From NCBI GenBank assembly GCA_035707825.1, contig DASSTR010000090.1:1-6284 (forward strand): a stretch of DNA of 6,284 nt, given 5' to 3'. Under the pieces are notes generated by a model. It was not told where the DNA came from, did not search any database, and was given only the letters and a program-made list of their open reading frames with translations. A program made the translations under genes and the position numbers. Source of the stretch: VRUE01 sp035707825 (GTDB lineage: Bacteria > Actinomycetota > Thermoleophilia > Solirubrobacterales > 70-9). Positions within the stretch are counted from its first letter, which is position 1. Every line of letters starts with the position of its first letter. Positions 1 through 5,511 of the stretch are shown here, in pieces.

Positions 1-77
1 AGCATGCGCAGCCCGGTGCGAACCACGACGTGGTCGTCGGCGATCACGAGGGAGATCGGTGGCTGCTTCGTCGCCAA
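1..77 (-). CDS. NarL/FixJ-type response regulator, N-terminal fragment (cut by window edge)
   Basis: Reading the minus strand from a TTG at 77-75 gives MATKQPPISLVIADDHVVVR and then TGLRML before the window ends. The motif VIADDHVVVRTGLR is the beta1 strand, acidic pair and alpha1 start of a receiver domain. It closely matches the same stretch of the complete regulator at 226-885 (VIADDHAVVRRGLRLIL). The two aspartates after IA would bind Mg2+ beside the phospho-acceptor aspartate. An in-frame TAG lies 15 bases upstream of the TTG, so TTG (77) or the GTG at 47-45 must be the start. TTG is preferred because GTG would cut into the first strand. The Shine-Dalgarno is poor (GGCGGG). Only about 25 codons are visible, so the output domain is inferred from the neighbouring paralogue and not seen. 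Confidence 0.72.
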   Translation of the reverse strand, partial: MATKQPPISLVIADDHVVVRTGLRM

Positions 78-225
78 AGCCCGCCGACTCTAATGGCGTT
101 GGCCCTTGCCGGCCCTGTCGTGGGATCGCCCGCCGAGGGGAGGGCGCAGCACGGATGATCCGCGTCGCGTGAGGCGCGAAGATCTGGCGATGCCGGCATC
201 GGGCGAAGGTGAGAGGGTCACTGCA
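78..225. promoter_or_regulatory. Divergent intergenic region between two response regulator genes
   Basis: These 148 bases separate the start codons of two head-to-head receiver-domain genes and should hold the promoters of both. I could not identify a convincing -35/-10 pair on either strand. The rightward reading frame stays open upstream of the chosen start (to a TTG at 106), but that extension is arginine- and proline-rich and matches no receiver-domain sequence. It is treated as non-coding. Confidence 0.4.
206..217 (+). promoter_or_regulatory. Shine-Dalgarno supporting the GTG start at 226
   Basis: The purine-rich stretch AAGGTGAGAGGG ends 8 bases before GTG 226, and its GAGAGG core is spaced about 9 bases from it. 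The competing in-frame ATG at 190 has only weak purine sequence ahead of it. This decides the start in favour of 226. Confidence 0.6.
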
Positions 226-885
226 GTGCAGCAAGCCGGGCCCAGCGATGCCGAGCAGGACGGGATCACGATCGTGATCGCCGACGACCATGCCGTCGTG
301 CGGCGCGGCTTGCGGCTGATCCTCGAGGCCGAGGACGGATTCCAGGTCCAGGCCGAGGCCGACGACGTGCCGAGCGCTCGCCATTACGTGCGGGCTCGCC
401 GGCCCAAGGTCCTGGTGCTCGACCTCAACATGCCCGGTGAGCCGAGCCTGCCGGCGATCCCCTCGCTGCGCGAGGAATCCCCTCAGACTCAGATCGTCGT
501 GCTGACCATGCAGGACGACCCGGCCTTTGCGCGCGAGGCGCTGAAAGCGGGCGCCCTCGGGTTCGTCCTCAAGCGTGCGGCCGAGAGCGAGCTGATCGAG
601 GCGGTGCGCCTGGCGGCCCGGGGCGAGCCCTACCTGAACCCGCAGCTCGGCGCCCGCATCGTCGTCGAGCCCCCGCCCGGGCCGCCCGACGGCTTGAGCG
701 AGGAGGAGTTGCAGATCCTGCGCCTGGTGGCGCTCGGGCATACCAACGTCGAGATCGGCGAGCAGCTCTTCCTCAGCGGCCGGACCGTCGAGACGCACCG
801 CATCAAGCTGCAGCGCCGGCTCGGGCTGGAGACCCGGGCAGAGCTGGTCTCCTATGTGCTCGACAACGGGTTGCTGGACAGATGA
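226..885 (+). CDS. NarL/FixJ family two-component response regulator (REC-LuxR HTH)
   Basis: This is a cytoplasmic DNA-binding response regulator of 219 residues from the GTG start, typical for the NarL family. The receiver domain covers about residues 13-130: acidic pair D20/D21, phospho-acceptor D66 in LVLDLNMP, switch threonine T94 in VVLTM, and conserved K116 in FVLKRA. All are present, so it should be phosphorylatable. A LuxR-type helix-turn-helix covers about 157-213, opening LSEEELQILRLVALG and ending in the recognition helix region SGRTVETHRIKLQRRLG. The loop after the phospho-site (GEPSLPAIPSL) differs from the usual GMDG-type sequence. Its likely partner is the GAF-containing histidine kinase whose 3' end overlaps its own by 34 bp on the opposite strand. 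The target genes are unknown; narK is a candidate by position. An upstream extension to TTG 106 (259 residues) is possible but less likely. Confidence 0.93.
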   Translation: MQQAGPSDAEQDGITIVIADDHAVVRRGLRLILEAEDGFQVQAEADDVPSARHYVRARRPKVLVLDLNMPGEPSLPAIPSLREESPQTQIVVLTMQDDPAFAREALKAGALGFVLKRAAESELIEAVRLAARGEPYLNPQLGARIVVEPPPGPPDGLSEEELQILRLVALGHTNVEIGEQLFLSGRTVETHRIKLQRRLGLETRAELVSYVLDNGLLDR

Positions 886-2468
886 CCGCCCGCCGCAACC
901 GGGATCGAGGCGGAGATCCTGGTTCCCTGCGCCGCGCCTGCCTCGATTCGCAGCGTGCCTCCGGCAAGCTCGATGCGCTCGCGCATGCCGATCAGGCCGA
1001 AGCCGCCGCTCGTCGCGGCGGGGTCGAAGCCGCGCCCGTTGTCGCGAACGGTGACCTCGACGACGTCGCCGACCCGCTCCAGCACGGCCTCCGCCTCCGT
1101 GGCCCCCGAGTGCTTGACGACGTTGTTGAGCGCCTCCTGGACCAGGCGGTAGAGGACGCTCTCGGCCTCCGCCGGCAGCCGAGCGCCGCCGTCCTCGAGA
1201 CCGGCCAGCACCTCGATGTCGAGGCCTCCCTCACGCCCCTTGCGTTCGGCCAGGGTGCGCAGCGCCGCGACCAGCCCGATCTCATCGAGCGCCGCCGGGC
1301 GCAGCTCTGCGATCAGCGCCGAGAGGTTGTCGATCTCGGTGTCGATCAGCTCGGCTCCCTGCGTCAACGCCTGGCGCACCTCGGCGACCCCGGCGTCCTC
1401 TCGCAGCGCGGCCGAGTGCAGCATGCGAAGCCCGCCGAGGGCCTGCAGGGTCTCGTCATGCAGCTCGCGAGCCCAGCGCTTGCGCTCCTGCTCAGCTGCC
1501 TCGAGGCTGTGGCGGAGGCGCTCCGCCTCGACCGAGCGCGCGGTCGCCACCGCGGTCGCCGCGCTGGCGGCGAAGGAGCGCAGGAGGCGTTCGTCCTCGA
1601 CCCCGAAGCGTGGTCCCTCGTCGACGCGATCGAGGGCGAGCAGGACCCCCGAGGAGACGCCGCGGAAGGTGAGCGGCACGAGGATCGCCGCCTCGGCCGA
1701 GATCCCGAGGCCGGCGAGCTGCGCGCCGCGGCCGCCATCTCCGAGCCGCTCCGCGCGACCGCCGCGCAGGACCTTGCCGGGCAGCGTCCCCGCAATCGGA
1801 ATCCGGATCCCTCTCAGGTCTGTCTCCAGCTCCCCCGCGGTCGCCGCCATGACCAGCTCCTCGCCCTCGGCGAGCATGATCAGCAGGGCGCGGGCCTGGA
1901 CCAGGGTGCGGCCGCGGTCGACGATCAGGCTGAGGATCCGGTCGACGTCGGTCTCGCCGCCGACCGAGCGCGCGATGTCGGTCATCACCGCCAGCGCCTG
2001 GGCGGAGCGCTCGACCTGGTTGCGCTTCAGTTCGACCTCGTTGCGGCGGCGGCTCAGGCCTTCGTAGAGGCGCGCGTTCTCGACCGCGATCGCCGCCCAT
2101 TCCGCCAGGGCCGCGATCGCCGCTTCGTCGCCCTCGTCGAACTCCGCGCCCCCGGCCTTCTCGCTCAGGTAGAGGTTGCCCCAGTCCGAGCCGCGGATGC
2201 GGATCGGGACGCCGAGCACCCCGCTGGCGCCGGGCAGCTCCCCAATCGCCGCCTGGGCGTCGTCGTCGATTCCCAGGCTGAGGAAGCGCTCGAATCCGGT
2301 CCCGTGCTCGGAGAGGATCCCGAGCGCGGCGCAGCGGGCCCCGCTCAGCTCGCGGGCGGCGTCGAGCAGGGTTTCCAACACGCCCTCGAGGTCGAGCCGC
2401 GCGACCAGCGCTCGCCCGAGCTCGCTCACCCGTGCCTGTCTGGCCACCTCGGCGCCGGTCTCCTGCAC
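852..2468 (-). CDS. GAF-GAF sensor histidine kinase, NarL/DesK class (DevS/NreB-like)
   Basis: This is a 538-residue cytoplasmic sensor kinase with no predicted membrane segments. Two GAF-type sensory regions (about residues 27-133 and 171-312) are joined by a charged, probably coiled-coil linker at 135-165. A HisKA_3 dimerisation domain follows, with the HDxxxQ motif LHDETLQ (phospho-acceptor H337, Q342) and the family-typical LRPAALDEIGL at 389-399. The HATPase domain carries the N box QEALNNVVKHS (446-455), G1 box DNGRGFD (476-482) and GFGLIGMRERI (489-499). The first GAF has the DevS-like GNLYLSEK motif but looks shortened ahead of it. The start is GTG 2468: the open frame continues upstream to 2768, but there is no start codon until inside narK. 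A TACGGT -10-like element 6 bases before the GTG suggests a leaderless transcript. GTGs at codons 8 and 13 are alternatives. The signal sensed cannot be read from the sequence; redox, oxygen or nitrate are guesses from context. Confidence 0.92.
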   Translation of the reverse strand: MQETGAEVARQARVSELGRALVARLDLEGVLETLLDAARELSGARCAALGILSEHGTGFERFLSLGIDDDAQAAIGELPGASGVLGVPIRIRGSDWGNLYLSEKAGGAEFDEGDEAAIAALAEWAAIAVENARLYEGLSRRRNEVELKRNQVERSAQALAVMTDIARSVGGETDVDRILSLIVDRGRTLVQARALLIMLAEGEELVMAATAGELETDLRGIRIPIAGTLPGKVLRGGRAERLGDGGRGAQLAGLGISAEAAILVPLTFRGVSSGVLLALDRVDEGPRFGVEDERLLRSFAASAATAVATARSVEAERLRHSLEAAEQERKRWARELHDETLQALGGLRMLHSAALREDAGVAEVRQALTQGAELIDTEIDNLSALIAELRPAALDEIGLVAALRTLAERKGREGGLDIEVLAGLEDGGARLPAEAESVLYRLVQEALNNVVKHSGATEAEAVLERVGDVVEVTVRDNGRGFDPAATSGGFGLIGMRERIELAGGTLRIEAGAAQGTRISASIPVAAGGHLSSNPLSST

Positions 2469-2550
2469 CGCTCCACCGTATGCGATCGGAGGCGGCGCTC
2501 GGCTCTCGGCGCGGGCTCGGCGCGAGGCGCCGCCGATAAGGTGATCCGCG
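2469..2550. promoter_or_regulatory. Divergent promoter region between sensor kinase and narK
   Basis: This 82-bp region lies between the GTG of the kinase (minus) and the GTG of the transporter (plus). On the minus strand TACGGT (2475-2480) fits the minimal actinobacterial -10 pattern TANNNT at leaderless distance from the kinase start. The region also contains an 8-bp inverted repeat, GGCGGCGC (2491-2498) with GCGCCGCC (2527-2534). Between its arms lies a near-tandem repeat, GGCTCTCGGCGCG (2501-2513) then GGCTCGGCGCG (2514-2524). These could be regulator sites or simply GC-rich sequence. No DevR-box-like 20-mer palindrome is seen. Confidence 0.4.
2538..2543 (+). promoter_or_regulatory. Ribosome binding site of narK
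   Basis: AAGGTG is placed 7 bases before GTG 2551 and supports that start. It overlaps TAAGGT (2537-2542), which would also fit a TANNNT -10 box, so a promoter reading cannot be excluded. Confidence 0.55.
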
Positions 2551-3723
2551 GTGTCTGAGGCGCGCAACCGCAACCTGATTCTCGCCACGATCGCCTTCGC
2601 GCTCTGCTTCTCGGCCTGGGGAATGCTGGCGCCCCTGGCGCCCAAGCTGCAGGACGAACTCGGGCTCTCCAGCACCGAAACGGCGCTGATGGTCGCGATC
2701 CCGGTGGTGCTCGGCTCGCTGCTGCGGATTCCCCTGGGATTGGCCACGGATCGCTTCGGCGGCCGCACCCTGTTCGCCGCGATGCTCGTCTACTCGGCCG
2801 GTGCGGCGGTCCTGGTCGGCTTTGCCTCCAGCTACGCGGCGCTGCTCGGCGCGGGCTTCCTGCTCGGCGCCGCCGGCGCCTCCTTCGCGGTCGGCGTGCC
2901 ATTCGTGGCCGGCTGGTTCGACCCCAAGCGCCAGGGCTTCGCGCTCGGCGTCTACGGCGTCGGCAACATCGGCACGGCGATCGCCGCCTTCTCGATCCCG
3001 GCGCTCCGCGACGCCTCGAGCCAGGCGTTTGCGGGGGTCGTCTTCGCCGCTGCGATCGGCGCCTACGCGCTGATCTGGCTGGCCTTCGCCGGCGAGGCCC
3101 CCGGCGAGCGGCCGCGTGTGCGCTACCGGGAGGTGCTGGCGGCTGGCTGGCGGCTCTGGCGCCTGGCGCTCTTTTACTTCGTCACCTTCGGCGGCTTCGT
3201 CGCGATGGCCATCTTCCTGCCGAAGCTGCTCAAGGACTGGTTCGACCTCTCGCTGACCGATGCCGGCCTGCGGGCGGGCGGCTTCACGGTTGTCGCCACC
3301 GCGGCACGCCCGCTGGGCGGTTGGCTGGCGGACCGGATCGGGCCCAGCCGTGTCCTGATGGTCTCCTTCCTCGGTGTCGCACTCGATGCCGCCGGGCTCG
3401 CCTGGCAGGCGGCGGACCCCGAGATCGTCGGGGTGACGGCCTTCTGCCTGACGATGGCCGGCTTCCTCGGGCTCGGCAGCGGCGCCGTCTTCAAGATGGT
3501 GCCGCAGGAGTTCCCCACGGCGGTCGGCGCGGCGACCGGGATCGTCGGCGCCGCCGGCGGCCTCGGCGGCTTCTTCCCGCCCCTGGTGATGGGCGCCGTC
3601 AAGGACGCCACCGGCGAGTTCGTGCTCGGCTTCGTCTTCCTGGTCTGCTTCGCCCTGCTTTGCGCGGGACTCGTCCTGCCGCTGATCAGAGCGAACGCAC
3701 GGGCGGTGCCGGATGGAGCCTGA
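2551..3723 (+). CDS. narK: NarK-type nitrate/nitrite MFS transporter
   Basis: This is a 390-residue, very hydrophobic inner-membrane protein with about 12 membrane segments, of the NNP (nitrate/nitrite porter) family in the major facilitator superfamily. The first half contains RIPLGLATDRFGGR (59-72), carrying the TM2 arginine R59 and the MFS loop motif. The NNP signature GVYGVGNIGTA lies at 133-143. The second half contains ARPLGGWLADRIG (252-264), with the second substrate-type arginine R253, and the second signature GAAGGLGGFFPPLVMG (333-348). In E. coli NarK the equivalent arginines bind the anion. It is shorter than E. coli NarK (about 460 residues), as is common for the compact versions. 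It is the first gene of a probable operon: its last 11 bases overlap the start of moaA. Whether it imports nitrate, exports nitrite or exchanges both cannot be read from sequence. Confidence 0.9.
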   Translation: MSEARNRNLILATIAFALCFSAWGMLAPLAPKLQDELGLSSTETALMVAIPVVLGSLLRIPLGLATDRFGGRTLFAAMLVYSAGAAVLVGFASSYAALLGAGFLLGAAGASFAVGVPFVAGWFDPKRQGFALGVYGVGNIGTAIAAFSIPALRDASSQAFAGVVFAAAIGAYALIWLAFAGEAPGERPRVRYREVLAAGWRLWRLALFYFVTFGGFVAMAIFLPKLLKDWFDLSLTDAGLRAGGFTVVATAARPLGGWLADRIGPSRVLMVSFLGVALDAAGLAWQAADPEIVGVTAFCLTMAGFLGLGSGAVFKMVPQEFPTAVGAATGIVGAAGGLGGFFPPLVMGAVKDATGEFVLGFVFLVCFALLCAGLVLPLIRANARAVPDGA

Positions 3724-4711
3724 GGGCCGGCTGCGCGACGGGCACGGGCGGGTGATCTCGGACCTGCGGGTCTCGGTCACCGACCGCTGCAACTTCCGCT
3801 GCCAGTACTGCATGCCCCCCGAGGGGATGCCCTGGGTCGACCACGAGGAGATCCTGCGCTTCGAGGAGATCGAGCGGCTGGTGCGCGTCTTCGCCGGCCT
3901 TGGGATCGAGGACGTGCGCCTCACCGGCGGCGAGCCCCTGGTCAGGCGCGGCTTCCCGGCGCTGGTCGAGATGCTGGCCGCAATCGGAGGGATCCGCGAT
4001 CTATCGCTGACCACCAACGGCTATCTGCTCGAGCGCCACGCCGAGGCGCTGGTCCGCGCCGGCATCGGGCGCGTGAACGTCTCGATCGACTCCCTGCAGC
4101 GCGACCGCTTCTTCCAGATCACCCGGCGCGACGCTCTGGACCAGGTGCTGCGGGGCCTCGAGGCGATCGCCGCCTATCCCCAGGTGGCGCCGGTCAAGGT
4201 CAACGCGATCGCGATGCGCGGCTTCAGCGAGGCCGAGGTCGAGCGCTTCTGCGACTTCGCCCGCACGACCTCCTTCCAGGTCCGCTTCATCGAGTTCATG
4301 CCGCTCGATGCCGAGCGAGCCTGGACGCCGGAGTCGGTGCTTGCCGGGGAGGAGATCCGCGGCATGATCGAGGCGATCCATCCGCTGCTCGAGCTGCCCC
4401 GCGAGCCCGCCGCGACGGCGCGCGTGTATCGCTTCGCCGACGGGCGCGGGGAGATCGGCTTCATCAACCCGGTCAGCGAACCGTTCTGCGCCGATTGCAA
4501 CCGCATCCGCCTCACCTCCGAGGGCAGGTTGCGCACCTGCCTCTTCTCACTGCACGAGACCGACCTGCGCGGCCCGCTTCGTGCCGGGGCGAGCGACGAG
4601 GAGCTGGAGGGCCTGATCCGCGAGGCGGTCTGGCGCAAGGAGCTGAAGCACCGAGTCAATGAGCCCGGCTTTCGCCAGCCGGCGCGGACGATGAGCGCGA
4701 TCGGGGGCTGA
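3713..4711 (+). CDS. moaA: GTP 3',8-cyclase MoaA (molybdenum cofactor biosynthesis)
   Basis: This is a radical SAM enzyme of 332 residues, the normal family length. With MoaC it converts GTP to cyclic pyranopterin monophosphate, the first step of molybdopterin synthesis. The N-terminal cluster motif is TDRCNFRCQYCMPPEG, with C26, C30 and C33 binding the SAM-activating 4Fe-4S cluster. The SAM-binding glycine motif LTGGEP is at 70-75. The C-terminal cluster motif FCADCNRIRLT plus LRTCLF supplies C259, C262 and C276 for the second 4Fe-4S cluster, which binds GTP. The protein ends in the conserved double glycine. The ATG at 3713 overlaps narK (stop 3721-3723), suggesting translational coupling. 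Starting at the later GTG (codon 14) would cut into the family's N-terminal GRxxxDLR region. Mo cofactor is required by nitrate reductases, which fits the pairing with narK. No other moa, mob or nar structural gene is in the window. Confidence 0.96.
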   Translation: MEPEGRLRDGHGRVISDLRVSVTDRCNFRCQYCMPPEGMPWVDHEEILRFEEIERLVRVFAGLGIEDVRLTGGEPLVRRGFPALVEMLAAIGGIRDLSLTTNGYLLERHAEALVRAGIGRVNVSIDSLQRDRFFQITRRDALDQVLRGLEAIAAYPQVAPVKVNAIAMRGFSEAEVERFCDFARTTSFQVRFIEFMPLDAERAWTPESVLAGEEIRGMIEAIHPLLELPREPAATARVYRFADGRGEIGFINPVSEPFCADCNRIRLTSEGRLRTCLFSLHETDLRGPLRAGASDEELEGLIREAVWRKELKHRVNEPGFRQPARTMSAIGG

Positions 4712-4736
4712 GCCGTGGCCGGCGACGCAACAGAGC

Positions 4737-4744
4737 AAGGAGGG
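4737..4744 (+). promoter_or_regulatory. Strong Shine-Dalgarno of the DUF6457-like gene
   Basis: AAGGAGGG, an almost perfect anti-16S complement, lies 6 bases before ATG 4751. It makes ATG 4751 the start in preference to the in-frame GTG at 4715. Confidence 0.8.
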
Positions 4745-4750
4745 AGTTCG

Positions 4751-4963
4751 ATGACGGGCAGGGAATGGGTCGAGCGGTTTGCCGAGGAGGCTGGTGTCGA
4801 GGCGCCGAGCGAGGCAGAGTTCGACGAGGTGCTGAGGCTGGCCGCCGCCGCGGCGCACTCCTCGGAGCGCCAGGCGGCTCCGGTCGCATCCTGGCTGGCG
4901 GGCAAGACCGGCAGGCCGGTCGCCGAGCTCGCCGATCTGGCCGAGCGCCTCGAATCGAGCTAG
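4751..4963 (+). CDS. Small DUF6457-like protein, putative Mo-cofactor accessory
   Basis: This is a 70-residue soluble, acidic, probably all-helical protein starting MTGREWVERFAEEAGV and ending in a serine pair. Visible landmarks are the WVERFAEEAGV N-terminal helix, a central acidic EAEFDEVLRLAAAAAH helix, and SERQAAPVASWLAGKTGRP. I recognise this pattern from memory as the DUF6457 type, found in Actinomycetota near or fused to molybdenum cofactor proteins such as MobA-like nucleotidyltransferases. That link is recollection, not computed. It lies 39 bases downstream of moaA on the same strand with an excellent ribosome binding site, so it is probably the third gene of the narK-moaA operon. 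No catalytic motif is visible, and a protein-interaction or chaperone-like role is only a guess. A 9-bp tandem duplication covers its stop codon and adds a second in-frame TAG. Confidence 0.75.
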   Translation: MTGREWVERFAEEAGVEAPSEAEFDEVLRLAAAAAHSSERQAAPVASWLAGKTGRPVAELADLAERLESS

Positions 4964-4972
4964 TCGAGCTAG
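4955..4972. repeat. 9-bp tandem duplication TCGAGCTAG x2 at a stop codon
   Basis: TCGAGCTAG occurs at 4955-4963 and again immediately at 4964-4972. The first copy contains the stop codon of the DUF6457-like gene and the second contributes another in-frame TAG. It directly borders the IS630-type remnant, so it may be a scar of insertion or excision, or simple slippage. Confidence 0.7.
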
Positions 4973-4979
4973 TGGTGCA

Positions 4980-5490
4980 TCAAACAATGTTTGCTGTGTT
5001 GAAGACCGCCCGTAGCTTCGCGTCCCCGACGTTTCGATTGCGCCAGGTGGTATAGCGGCGGATCAACCGGACCTGGGTGGCTTGGTCGGAGTGGTTGGTT
5101 CCGTCGAGGGTGAAGTAGCGAAGCGCTTTGAGCTGGGCCTCGATCCGGTTCAGCCAGGAGCCGTAGTGCGGCGTGTAGGCGAGCTCGACGTTGTTTTCGG
5201 CCGCCCATTTACGAACGTCGTCGCCGAGGTGGGGGCTGAAAGTTGTCGAGGATGAAATGCAGCCGCACCTCCTCGGAATAGAGCGACGCGGACATAGCGG
5301 CAGAAGGCGAGGAACTCGATCCTTGTCTTGCGTTTCTTGACGTTGCCGTAGAGCGGTCTCGCGTCACGTCATAGGCGCCGAGCATGTGGCGGATACCGTG
5401 GGGACGGATGTAGGTGGCGCGGATCCGCCCAGGCTTCTTTAGCGGTGCCCAGGCCTTGCCGCCCGGTTGGGCTCGGCACTCGGTATCGCA
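4980..5490 (-). pseudogene. IS630-family transposase remnant, 5'-truncated with three frameshifts
   Basis: Translating the minus strand and joining frames gives the C-terminal half of an IS630-type DDE transposase. The pieces read in order: GGKAWAPLKKPGRIRATYIR with PHGIRHMLGAYDV (about 5470-5356); LYGNVKKRKTRIEFLAFCRY (to about 5288); SLYSEEVRLHFILDNF (to about 5239); and SPHLGDDVRKWAAENNVELA, YTPHYGSWLNRIEAQLKALR, YFTLDGTNH, ending NTANIV at a TGA (4982-4980). The frame breaks are near 5354-5355 (one base missing), 5287 (one extra) and 5238-5241 (one extra). The catalytic aspartate of LDN and the glutamate of WLNRIE remain. The N-terminal DNA-binding half is absent and the first catalytic aspartate is lost or unclear. 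About 170 residues remain of the family's usual roughly 350. No start codon heads any piece, so it cannot encode active transposase. The stretch is visibly less GC-rich near its end than the flanking genes. Confidence 0.85.
4981..4993. repeat. Perfect palindrome CAAACAATGTTTG at the transposase 3' end
   Basis: CAAACA and TGTTTG are exact inverted arms around a single A. The palindrome overlaps the last codons of the transposase remnant. It may be a subterminal part of the old element's left end. No matching inverted copy was found near 5490, where the other end would be expected if the element were complete. Confidence 0.5.
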
Positions 5491-5497
5491 CCCGCGT

Positions 5498-5503
5498 TAT
5501 ACT
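5498..5503 (+). promoter_or_regulatory. Candidate -10 element for leaderless vapB transcription
   Basis: TATACT is close to the sigma-70 consensus TATAAT and stands out in this GC-rich DNA. It ends 6 bases before the A of ATG 5510, so transcription would start at or next to the start codon. No Shine-Dalgarno lies ahead of this ATG, which also fits a leaderless mRNA. No good -35 is seen at 17 bases. Confidence 0.55.
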
Positions 5504-5511
5504 GCCAGTAT
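5499..5511. promoter_or_regulatory. Perfect palindrome ATACTGCCAGTAT, candidate antitoxin operator
   Basis: ATACTG and CAGTAT are exact inverted arms around a central C. The site covers most of the proposed -10 and the first two bases of the ATG. VapB/AbrB-type antitoxins commonly repress their own operons by binding palindromes at the promoter. This position would block RNA polymerase and is therefore a strong candidate autoregulatory operator. Confidence 0.5.

Noticed and set aside
106..225. Extended start of the response regulator at TTG 106 or ATG 190
   Set aside because: The added residues do not resemble a receiver domain and the best Shine-Dalgarno serves GTG 226. ATG 190 remains a minor possibility.
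882..2558. Long plus-strand open frame (558 codons) opposite the sensor kinase
   Set aside because: It is an antisense shadow of a well-supported kinase gene in high-GC DNA. Its translation is low-complexity and rich in R, A, D and Q, with no recognisable domain.
2469..2768. N-terminal extension of the sensor kinase to 2768
   Set aside because: It would overlap the first 218 bases of narK head-on, and the added sequence does not resemble any kinase N-terminus. No start codon lies between 2468 and the narK coding region.
1492..4017. 841-codon minus-strand open frame across the kinase, narK and moaA
   Set aside because: It crosses three well-supported genes in wrong frames and gives an arginine/glycine-rich sequence without domains. 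This is a typical GC-rich artefact.
4174..4987. Minus-strand open frames opposite moaA and the DUF6457-like gene
   Set aside because: Serine/arginine-rich shadow frames opposite moaA, whose cysteine motifs are unmistakable.
4969..5208. Minus-strand 79-codon open frame at the IS remnant
   Set aside because: It is out of frame with the conserved IS630 sequence, which reads in a neighbouring frame and ends at 4980.
5414..5509. 32-residue N-terminal extension of the antitoxin
   Set aside because: The extension is antisense to transposase-remnant sequence, and the AbrB domain begins at the ATG at 5510.
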